Assembly: GCA_020746835.1 (NCBI GenBank)
Contig: JAGPNK010000008.1
Span: forward strand, 1,674,001-1,738,000
Source: Stachybotrys elegans
Taxonomy: Eukaryota; Ascomycota; Sordariomycetes; Hypocreales; Stachybotryaceae
Direction of reading: 5' to 3'
DNA: 64,000 bases
The position numbers were made by a program, and so were the translations under genes. Shown piece by piece: positions 42,510 to 53,400 of this stretch. Each line of letters starts with the position of its first letter. The stretch's first letter is position 1. The notes under the pieces are model-generated. The model had not been told where the DNA came from. It saw only the letters and a list, made by a program, of their open reading frames with translations, and searched no databases.

Positions 42510-44023
42510 CTACTTCTTGTTTGAAACGTCTAGAGATCGACAGTCAGTTGTAGGAACGCGATTGGACTGCAGGACATGTTACTCACTGAACTGAAAGTGG
42601 ATAATGTCTCCGTCTTGCACAACCTAGAAAGAGTTAGCCGCTGCAGGACCAGAACAGATATCAATGCCTACATAGGTCTTTCCCTCTTGTCGGTATTTGC
42701 CTGCAGCCTTGATTGGGGCCATCGACTTGTTCCCTTCGCACAGGTCGTGGAAATCCTGGTACGCGACGACTTCTGCCTTGATGAAGCCCCTCTCAAAGTC
42801 GCCGTGAATGGCCCCAGCTGCCTGTGGTGCCAAGCAACCCTTTGGGATGGTCCAACATCTGATTTCCTTTTCACCAGCTGTACACGGATTAGGTGAATTC
42901 ATTGCATGCAGGGGGGGTAGGCCGCGAACCCGTAAAGTAATACTGGAGACCAAGCTTGGTGAACCCCTCAGTGATCATCTTGTTGAGCTTGGACTTGACC
43001 TTGACCTCCTTGAGAAACTCAGCCTGTGCAGCCGGGTCATCCTTCATGCTGTGCAGCTTTTGCTCAAACTCGATGGAAAAGGGAATGATGTCTTGAGGAA
43101 CCCCTCCGTGCTCGGTGACCCATTTGGCAATCAGCGGTAGGTACTTGCTCTTCTGTCGGAGGTAATCCTTCATAGTCAGGTTGACGAGGTAGATGGTTGG
43201 CTTTGTCGTGATCAGCCGCATCTTCTCATTGATGAGACCGATCTCGGCCGGCGTCCACGTGCCGTCTCGGACTGGCTGATCCTTCTCCAGCATTGCTCGA
43301 ATCTTGGTCGTTGTCTCGGTAAAGAGGGGCAGCATCTTGTACTTGCCACCGGCTTTTTTGACAATGGCCTCTTCGGCAATGATTGTCTTTTGCAGAATGT
43401 CCAAGTCCTTCTTGCACAGTTCGCTTTGAATGGTATCTAGAGATGCACGGGTTAGTTGTGCCACGGCGGCGCCTTGACTTAACTCACTCAAGTCTCGGAC
43501 TGGATCGATGGAGTCGTCGACGTGCAAAACCTCGTGGTTGTCAAATGCCCTACTACAGTCAGTATGGCGCGAGGCACCCTGAACAGAACCCGTACCTCAC
43601 AACGTGAAACATGCCGTCCACTGCTTGGATATGAGAGAGGAAGGCATTTCCGAGTCCCTCTCCTTGTGACGCGCCCTTGATCAGGCCGGCAATGTCGGTG
43701 ACCTGAAGGTACGCCGGGTACATGGACGGCGGCTTCCAAAGATCACACAGAAAGTCCTACAACGCTGCTTAGCAGTCAAGCGACTAGCATTGCCCCAGTA
43801 TCCAACTTACGTATCGAGCATCGGGAACAGCACATCTCGCCTCGTTGGGCTCAATCGTGCAGAATGGGTAATTTTCTGCGGCAGCGCTCTGCTCGGTCAA
43901 GAGATTAAACAGGCTCGACTTGCCCACATTGGGCAGGCCAACGCACCCCATCTTGAGGTTTTTGCTGACCCTCCCAAAGGCAACGACATTGTCCTTGACG
44001 GCTTCTACCTTTTTGGGCGGCAT
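42510..44023 (-). CDS. OLA1: Obg-like ATPase 1 (OLA1/YchF family)
   Basis: Seven exons on the minus strand (44023-43811, 43756-43596, 43549-43488, 43436-42930, 42877-42672, 42623-42587, 42529-42510) give 401 residues. The P-loop GLPNVGKSS is at about residue 30, the switch region is [20 protein letters not shown], and a coiled-coil insert follows. The NKxD equivalent reads NLTMKDY, as in family members that prefer ATP. The C-terminal TGS domain includes [20 protein letters not shown] and [13 protein letters not shown] and ends [12 protein letters not shown] plus SNKK. OLA1 is a conserved cytosolic NTPase linked to ribosomes and stress responses. Six short introns place it among ancient housekeeping genes. 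It looks intact. Confidence 0.93.
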
Positions 44024-44231
44024 GGTCGTGAGCCCGTCAGTTCCAGCAGTTGAAGTGTGATATGAAAATGGTAAATCAAGTGTTAGAGGCTGCGCTATTT
44101 TGCTAGGCTATTATGAATTCTACTTTTAGGATTTGCATGGCCTGATTATTCTTCGGCCCACCCAGGGTCTGGTCTTATATCCGGAGTGGCCCATTTTTAT
44201 CCTGCTCCAGCGCTCTTATTAGATACGCCGT

Positions 44232-44946
44232 ATGTGGGATTTCCTGTTCGTGTGCCCCAATGGGATACAGACCAGCGACTTCGAGGAGGCTCCCTCTGAC
44301 GATAAAGACGGTATCAAATCAATAGATGACACTTGGCAAATAGATACGCCGTATATCATGCGACCAGTCATCTATCGAAAAGCAAAGAGATTACCCGTTG
44401 TAGAAAATTTGGCAGTTATTGGAGAATGCTTCCTCCAGGGCCACATGCATGGGGAGCTCCTCGAAGATCCACTGAGTGACGACGCAGTCCTATGCGATTT
44501 GGCAGGATATGTTGGGCAGCCTCGAGTTTACAGTGCCAGCGCTTCTCAAAAGTGCCACGAAACTCGGTTTTGGATATCTAGGTGCCGTCAACGAATGCGA
44601 GAATGCAAGGGAGTGCAGAGCGTCCCGAAAAGCGGCAATCGAGCATGGGATGCATCCCGACTTGGTCATCATAGCCCGGGGATTTGACAGTATGGGGTCT
44701 GCCTACATGTCCAGAGACGGTGCTGCGTGGCTTGATGATGAATGGATGGATTCACTCATTGGTTCAGCCCTGCCGAACGATGTGATGGATCTTCACACCG
44801 ATATATTTACAGCCGAATCACGCAACCTACTCCGACTGCTGTATCCTCCCGGATTAATTATCGTGCAAGCAATGGCCACGACCTCTACTATCCTATCCTC
44901 CATGTTGTGCGAAGCACTCCGAGGCCATCGCCGAGCCTGGAAGTAA
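44232..44946 (+). pseudogene. Frameshifted ORF, possibly terpenoid-synthase-like or HET-related
   Basis: Two overlapping frames read like one protein. The first has RLPVVENLAVIGECFLQGH and MHGELLEDPLSDDAV. After about 44520 the second frame takes over with FTVPALLKSATKLGFGYLG, ARGFDSMGSAYMSRDGAAW and SALPNDVMDLHTDIFTAE. The NDVMDLHTD element resembles a metal-binding motif of terpenoid-synthase-fold proteins, while the GECFLQGHMHGE part recalls the tail of HET proteins. Neither assignment is firm. A frame change near 44520 and a stop at 44944-44946 make it most likely a pseudogene, unless an unseen intron joins the frames. Confidence 0.4.
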
Positions 44947-45531
44947 CTTGATTCCCTCAGGATCATCCGCTCTCGCCTCAAACACAGGCTGCCCCAGGCA
45001 TCAATCAAATACACACCGGCTGGGCCATATATGCTCGTGCGCGGCGTAAAGCCCTCTGGGAGCGGCTCGGGGATATAGTTTTAAAGAGGTCTGATTTACG
45101 CCCTGAAATGTCCCATGACCATGGAGTTCGGCACGGCGTCGTTGTTACCGTCTCCAAGGATGCCGGATGCCTCGCAATTGGCGTACCAGCGATCAGGTAG
45201 CGGGTTGGGCCTGTTGGTGGCAGCGCGTCAATGAGAAGGAGCGAATCAACACGTTCGCCCTTGCGGGATGTCAACAGCTTGGCGTCCCTGGGCTAGAGGG
45301 CGCATGTCTGGCGGTTCAGGTCCGTCTCCCCGATGATACTAATCGTTGCGCTTGCCAGTCTGTCCTCTACAATACGACAGATCATGGCACCTTCAAATAG
45401 GGGAAGAGAGGCAATGGATTGAGATGTGACCTTCAAAAGCTCGGGGAGTCACCCTTGCTCTAAAGCCAGCCGTTGGCATATAGTGTCCAGTAGTTGTTGA
45501 GATCCCACCGATATGCAGGAAGCTTGACAAC

Positions 45532-45693
45532 ATGGTCGCCATTTTTGAATGCGACCCGGTCCAAGGATACTGGGACTTCATCACCGAGTCGACATGTCTC
45601 AGCCAGCTCGACTTTTACATCGGGTTTACCGTTCCCAAGGAAATGGCGTGGAACTTTGTCTTTGGATACCAGAATCTCGCGTCAGCAAATTAG
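45532..45693 (+). pseudogene. Fragment of a PTH11-like rhodopsin-fold membrane protein
   Basis: A 53-codon stretch contains AIFECDPVQGYWDFITESTC and LDFYIGFTVP. This is the pattern found between membrane helices of fungal SAT4/PTH11-type receptors (F-C-xP-V...W...C). There is no upstream or downstream continuation in any frame, so it is a relic. Confidence 0.45.
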
Positions 45694-47333
45694 CCCAAGA
45701 GGGCCAGCTACTGGCTTATTTCTTACTCCAAACTAGCTTCTTAAGTAGCCGAGAAGCATGAGCCACAATTTCTTGTTGAGACATTTCGTCCTGTGCTATA
45801 TTTTGATCAAGTAATCGTCATGACCCTTCCGTGCGACCATCTACCCTATTGCACTGAAGTAACTCTCGATCCTGTGTCCAATAGAGTGAAGAGCGACTAG
45901 ATAAACGAGGCATCTCTGGAGAGTACTTTCTATGTGACTGTCATAGTGAGGAGATTTATTGCAGCACCACCTATTTACAACCGTTTTAATTCTGCATAGA
46001 AACAAGCTGTCTATATCGGGAGTTTTTTTTAACGTACAAAAGCTAGCAGTATTACCAAGCCAGCAATTGATATAATAGTTAAATTCTACTAACACGCTCA
46101 ATGCCAATGAACAGGGCTCGTGCAGATAATCCTCTCTTTACAATTATGCTTCTTGGCTCACCACCGTGACGTCAACCATCTTGTCCCTTTGGCACTCAAA
46201 AATGCGTCCTCTTTGAGTCTACAATACTGTACACACCTCCGGTACATACACGATATAAAAGGTAGTCGTGTGAGGTGTGTGGAGATGAGTCCAAGTTGTC
46301 TGTTTAGAGAGATAATCCGTCTTTATCCCCTTATTTGGATCATATGGTATTTGTGAATACCATCCATTCAATCAATCCACACTCATTTTCATGATACAAA
46401 CATTCAGATCTCAACCAGTCAGAAGGTTCAACCTATTTGAGCCCCCAACTTTAATTCAGCTTTCGACCGTCTGCACTGTCAAAAGCCTTCCCAGGGATTA
46501 AAGAATTCCCACCTCCTATGGCAACACACTGTGGCGCCAGAGGTCACCCATCGAGCCACTATCTAAAATTGTTTGCACATGATCAACATAAGCTAGGCCA
46601 GGGCAAGCATTGCCTTGCACCTAAAGCAACTTCCCTCCTTAGAAAAGCCGAGGGTAGCAGATATGATCACCAGCTGCGTTATAGTATTCCCTATGAATGA
46701 GTAAACTTAGCCCCTAGTTAGGATGATGGAGGGGCGCGACGGCAGCTCCTGACGGTACGGTATTTATCCCCAATGAATCAATTGACGACGTGGTTTGTTT
46801 TGGAAGGGCGTGCATCCAATTCATTGCTTACCGTTGCTGGTATTCCAACGCGTAAAGCGATGGGTGAGGGCGACGTTCCATCATTAAGAAGGGATGAAAG
46901 GTATCAAATGACGAAAATCTAAGTATTTTAAGTCAGATAAATCCCATCATCTCGTCGTCATACCCCCTTGGGAAAAGGGGTGTTCATTTAACTTCTAGAC
47001 CCATGTAGACACAGACTCGTGGAGTCTCACATTATTGTTGTGCATGGGAGTGATCCAGGGCGTCAAGGGGAATTCATGTCCAAAACAATACATTCCTACG
47101 CCAGAGTAATTGCTCTTAACAGATGGGTGCCAGGTGGTGTCTCATATGAGTATTCGAGGCAAGCTGTCAGACGCAGACGGTTGCATGTTCTGCTCAACAT
47201 GCAACCGACTTTGAGAATTCAATGTGTTTCTAACACGGAAGAGAGGCATGCTTATTGACGCGCAAACAAAATTACCATAACATGAGAAGGCTAAAATTCA
47301 GAATGGCATTTGTTCCCAGGGTTTCATGTTTGC
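45694..47333. other. Gene-poor region upstream of the giant surface-protein gene
   Basis: No supported gene is present on either strand. Several short AT-rich stretches occur at about 45780-46090. It presumably contains the regulatory region of the giant ORF. Confidence 0.5.
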
Positions 47334-47340
47334 TATATAA
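47334..47340 (+). promoter_or_regulatory. TATA box of the giant surface-protein gene
   Basis: TATATAA lies 68 bp upstream of the ATG at 47408. It supports that ATG as the start, because the longer open frame beginning at 47255 would start before the TATA box. Confidence 0.6.
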
Positions 47341-47407
47341 ATGTGTCCAGGTCCTCGAGAGCGTCCTGCTCTCCTCTTCTCTTTATCCGCATATGCTTTG
47401 TTTAGGC

Positions 47408-50400
47408 ATGCCGTCACTCGTTAATTTGTTTCTTGCCCTCGGGCTGGCGTCCAGGGTGTGGTCGGCAGACCTCCGCCTACTACACAGGCCGCAGAGGGAA
47501 GAGTATGCACAAGCCGCTGGTGCTGGCCTTAGCGCCGATATTGCAACTCAAGCTGCCGTCATTCAGTTGACGACGGCCCAGTTTTCAGCTTCGTCAACCG
47601 CGTCAGCAGGCAACACTACCGAGTCTGCAGCCACTCTGCCCAGCGTGGACACCACTCATTCCGACTACAGCTTGAATAGCCTGGAAGGAGATGGAGATAT
47701 TAACACTGATGGAAAGTCGCAGGATGCGGACGAGAATAGTGATTCAACTGATCCGAATACATTAACAAATAACGACAGTCACAGCACAAGCAATTCCACT
47801 CATTCACATTCAGACAGCAAGAGAGAGTATGAGGAGTTTGAAGATATCGAGGAGTTTGAAGAGTTTGAGGGGTTTGAAAGCATCGAGGAGATTGGGGAGT
47901 TTGAGGAGGTAGACGAAGTAGAGGAGTTTGAGGAAGTAGAAGAGTTTGAGGAGGCAGAGGATGACGAGAATGAAACAACTCACAGCACACATCACAGCAC
48001 ACCTCACAGCACACATCACAGCACACATCACAGCGAAACACACAGCACACATCACAGCGAAACACACAGCAGCACGCACAGCAGCACGCACAGTGAATCC
48101 CATAGTACAACACACAGCGAAGCTCACAGCACAACGCATAGCGAACCCCATAGTACAACGCACAGCGAAACACACAGCACAACGCATAGCGAACCTCATA
48201 GTACAACGCACAGCGAAACACACAGCATGACACACAGCACATCTCATGGCGAAACACATAGCAGCACGCACAGTGAATCCCATAGTACAACACACAGCGA
48301 AGGACACAGCGAGACACACAGTACAACACACAGCGAACCTCATAGTACAACGCACAGCGAAACACATAGCACAGCGCATAGCACGACGCATAGTGAAGCT
48401 CATAGCGAATCTCATAGTACAACACACAGTGAAGCCCACAGCACAACGCACAGCACACCTGACAGCACATCTCAAAGCGAAACACAAAGCACCACACATA
48501 GTGCATCAACACATAGCACGCCACACAGCGAAACTCACAGCACAACGCATACATCAGATCATAGCTCATCACACAGCACAACCCACAGCGAAGCTCACAG
48601 TAGCACCCATACATCGGGCCATAGCTCAACACAGAGTAGTGAACATACCTCAGATCACAGCACAACCCACAGCGAAGCTCACAGTACCACCCATACTTCA
48701 GATCATACCTCGGATCACAGCACAACCCACAGCAAAGCTCACAGTACCACCCATACATCGGGTCATAGCTCAACACAGAGTACTGAACATACCTCGGATC
48801 ACAGCACCACACACAGCGAAGGTCATAGCTCAACTCACAGTGAAGCCCACAGCACAACCGATACATCAGACCATAGTTCAGCACACAGCACCACGCATAG
48901 CGACGGTCATAGTACTACACATACTTCAGATCATAGCTCAACCCACAGCACCACGCATACTTCAGATGATCATACCTTAACACACAGCACCACGCAGAGT
49001 GAAGCCGGCAGTACAACACATACATCAGACCATGGCTCCACACATAGTACAACACACAGCGAGGATCACAGCACAACACATACATCAGACCATGGCTCAA
49101 CCCATAGCACAGGTCATAGCATAACTGATAGCACAACACACAGCACATCAGACCATGGCTCAACAGAGAGTGAGGGTCATAGCACATCTCACAGCACAAC
49201 ACTCAGCGCATCAGGCCATAGCTCAACACACAGTGAGAGTCACAGCATATCTCACACCACATCTCACGGCACATCTCACACCACACCACACACTACATCA
49301 GAGCATAGCTCAACACACAGTGAGGCCCACAGCACAACGCACAGCGAGACTCATAGCACAACACATAGTGCATCAGACCATAGCTCAACGCAGAGTTCTA
49401 TGCATAGCGACACTCACAGCACATCTCATAGCACACCACACAGGGAATCTCATAGCACAACACACAGCTCATCAGGCGCTAGCTCAACACATAGCGAGTC
49501 TAGTAGCACGCCTGACAGCACAACACACAGCACAGCACATAGTACATCAGAGCATACCTCAACGCACAGCACAAGTCACAGCGAGGCTCATAGCACACCT
49601 CACAGCACAACACACGGCACAACACATAGTACATCAGACCATAGCTCAACGCACAGTACATCAGACCATAGCTCAGCGCATAGCGAGTCTGATAGCACAA
49701 CACACAGCACATCAGACCATAGCTCAACGCACAGTACAAGTGACAGTGAGTTTCACAGTACACCTCACAGCACGCCTCACAGCACAACACACAGCACAAC
49801 ACACAGCACATCAGAACAAAGCTCAACGCACAGCGAGCCACAAAGCATAACTCATAGCACTTCAGGACACAGCACAAGTCAAAGCGAGTCTCACAGCACG
49901 CCTCACAGCACGACACACGGCGCATCAGAACAAAGCTCAACACAGAGCACAAGCCACAGCACATCCGAGCATGGCTCGACACACAGCGAGTCACACAGCA
50001 TACCTCATAGCACATCAGGACACAGTACAGAGACGCATAGCTCAGCCCACAGCACAAGTCACAGCACATCTGACCATAGCTCAACACACAGCGAGTCTCA
50101 CAGCACAACACCCAGCACAACACCCAGTGCATCAGACAATAGTTCAACACAAAGCGAGTCTCACAGCACATCTCACAGCACGACACACAGCACATCAGAC
50201 CATACCTCAACGTACAGCACAACACACAGCGCATCAGACCATACCTCAACACACAGCGAGTCTCACAGCACACCTCATAGCACAACTCACAGCACGTCAG
50301 GACACAGCACAGAAACGCATAGCTCGACCGACATCTCAACCCATAGTACCTCTGGGCACAGCACGGCAACATACAGCTCGTCAACAGATAGTACAACTCA

Positions 50401-53400
50401 TAGCACAGAGTCAGCACACAGCTCAACGCACAGCACGAGTCACAGCACATCAGACCATAGCTCAACAGACAGCACAACTCACAGCACAGCCACAACCTCC
50501 AACGCTGCGACCCATAGCTCAACCTATAGCACGTCTGGGCACAGCGAAACAACCCACAGCTCGTCAACCGATAGTACAACTCATAGCACAGAGTCATCAC
50601 ACAGCTCAATCCACAGCACAGCAACACATAGCTCAACTCATAGCACCTCTGAGCATAGCACAGCAACGCATAGCACAGCAACACACAGCTCAGCTCATAG
50701 TACCTCTGAGCATAGCACAGCAACGCATAGCTCAACGTACAGCTCAGAGTCAACTCAAAGCTCAGAGCCAGCACACAGCTCAACTAATAGCACCTCTGAG
50801 CACAGCACAGCAACCCACAGTTCATCAACTCATAGCTCAGAGTCAACCCACAGTACCTCTGAGCACAGTGCAGCAACCCACAGTTCATCAACTCATAGCT
50901 CAGAGTCAACCCACAGTACCTCTGAGCACAGTGCAGCAACCCACAGTTCATCAACTCATAGCTCAGAGTCAACCCACAGTACCTCTGAGCACAGTGCAGC
51001 AACCCACAGTTCATCAACTCATAGCTCAGAGTCAACCCACAGTACCTCTGAGCACAGTGCAGCAACCCACAGCACAGCAACCCACAGTTCATCAACCCAC
51101 ACCTCAGAGTCAGCCCACAGCACCTCTGAGCACAGTACAGCAACCCACAGCTCATCAACCTACAGTTCAGCCCAGAGCTCAGCCCAGAGCTCCACTCACA
51201 GCTCAGAGTCAACTCACAGCACGTCTGAGCATAGCACAGCAACTCACAGTTCATCAACTCACAGCTCAACGCACAGCACCTCAGAGCCAACATACAGCTC
51301 AACTCATAGCACGACTCAGAGCTCAGAGTCAAGTCAAAGCACCTCTGGGCACAGCTCATCAACTCACAGCCCATCAACTCACAGCTCAGAGCCAGCACAC
51401 AGCTCAACTTATAGCACCTCTGGGCATAGCACAGAAGCGCATAGCTCATCCCACAGCTCAACTCATGGCACAACCCAGAGCTCAGAGTCAGCTCATAGTA
51501 CCTCTGAGCATATCACAGCAACCCATAGCACCTCTAGGCACAGCACAGAAACGCACAGCGCAACCCACAGCACATCAACCCAGAGTACATCAGAACCTAG
51601 CACAACAACATATATCACCTCTGGGCATAGCACAGAAACGCATAGCTCAACCCATAGCTCAGAGTCAGCCCAAAGCTCAGCCCACAGCACGACCCACAGC
51701 TCAGAATCAGCACACAGCTCAGCCCACAGCACATCGACTCATAGTACGCCAGGACATAGCACAACAACCCACAGTACCTCTGGTCACAGCACAGTAACCC
51801 GCAGCTCGTCAATCTATAGCACAACTCACAGCGCAGCCCATAGCTCAGAAACCCACAGCACAGCAACCTATAGTACAACTTACAGCTCAGAGTCAGAACA
51901 TAGCTCAGCCCGTAGCTCAGCTCATAGCTCGGCAACCCATAGCTTGACAACTCATAGCACAACTCACAGCTCAGAGTTAGTACACAGCACGGCAACTTAC
52001 AGCTCAGAGTCAGAACACAGCTCAACTCACAGCACAACCCAGAGCACGCCAGCACATAACACTTCAACCCACAGCACAACTCATAGCACAACCCATAGCT
52101 CAGAGTCAGAACAAAGCTCAACCCACAACTCGTCAGCTCATGATACTTCAACCCACAGCACAACCTACAGCTCATCAACCCACGTCACTTCATCATATAC
52201 CACAACCCACAGCACATCTGAGCATAGCACAGGAACCCAAAGTGCATCAACCTATACCTCAGCCCACAGCTCGGTCCACAGTACAGAGTCCACACACAGC
52301 TCGTCTGAGCACAGCACATCGATAAATAGTGCAACGTCAGATCACAGTTCAGCACACAGCACTTCAACACAGGGCGCCTCGACACACAGTACATCAACTC
52401 ACGGCAGCACCTCGATCCACAGCTCATCAACCCACAGCAGCACATCGACTCATAGCACCTCAACCCGCAGCACCTCAACCCACAGTGTATCAACACAGAG
52501 CACCTCTGAATACAGCACGTCTGAACATCACACGTCAACAAACAGTGCATCAACTCAGGCGAGCACCTCAACCCACAGCGCGTCAACACACAGCACCTCT
52601 GAACACAGCACGTCAACACATAGTGCATCAACTCAGGGAACCGCATCAACAGACAGCAGCACCTCAACCCACAGCGCATCAACACACAGCATCTCGGGAC
52701 AAGGCACGTCAACACATAGCACGACGGCGTCTACAACTACCTATTCCACTCATGCTAGTTCATCAACTACTCACTCCACCCACTCTGGTGCATCAACTAC
52801 TCGTTCTGGTTCATCGACTATCCATTCCACTCACTCTGGTTCATCGACTACCGGTTCATCCAGAATCAGTACATCAACACATAGCGCCACAGTTTCTGCA
52901 ACCACCTCGGAATCTACATCCCAACCATCCGGTTACATCATTGAGATTGAGATTGAGACTAGGCTAAAGAAGAGACAGCGCAGGCCTCTCGCAGCAGTTG
53001 TCAATGCTGATGGCCACCTTACAATTGCCAACGATTGCCTGGAAGCCAGCTTCTTTACCAATCGTGAAGATGGTTACCTGAGGATTGGTTCACTTGTTGC
53101 ACGGGCACTACAAGGTAGCATCGACGCTGGCTCGGAGGAGTTCACCTTTGCCCCTGAGGCCGCCGGACAGATTGAGACTGTCTTTTCGCGAGTGGGAGAG
53201 AACATAATATGGACAAACGCCTTGTTCCCCAATGGAAATGCCATCTTTTCCCTGAACCCGAATACTAACCTCGTTGAGGTGTTCTACAGGGGGACGCCAC
53301 CTGCTAATTACATACCGGTCAGTTTGGAGTTTATAGATGCCGACAATTTGGCAGAAGCATGCTTAATATTGGAAATGGAGGATGAGGGTGGGGATAGTAC

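Noticed and set aside
47255..47407. Extension of the giant ORF to an upstream start at 47255
   Set aside because: The frame is open, but a TATA box lies at 47334-47340 and the ATG at 47408 begins a clean signal peptide.
49500..50783. Long Cys/Tyr/Leu-rich minus-strand ORFs across the repeat (also 47700-48884, 50784-51473, 51615-52178)
   Set aside because: Reverse translation of the same repeat gives CxLCYE-type strings mechanically. No start context or conservation argument supports real cysteine-rich proteins.
49971..51797. A 608-codon plus-strand ORF in another frame of the His-rich array, and similar ones at 47946, 48246, 49155 and 52329
   Set aside because: They arise because the 12-bp-type repeat has no stop codon in alternative frames. 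They begin inside the repeat, have no promoter or domain, and end when the repeat ends.
47974..52735. Possibility that the regular short repeats are a CRISPR-like array
   Set aside because: The units are contiguous, in frame and protein-coding, without unique spacers, and the organism is a eukaryote.
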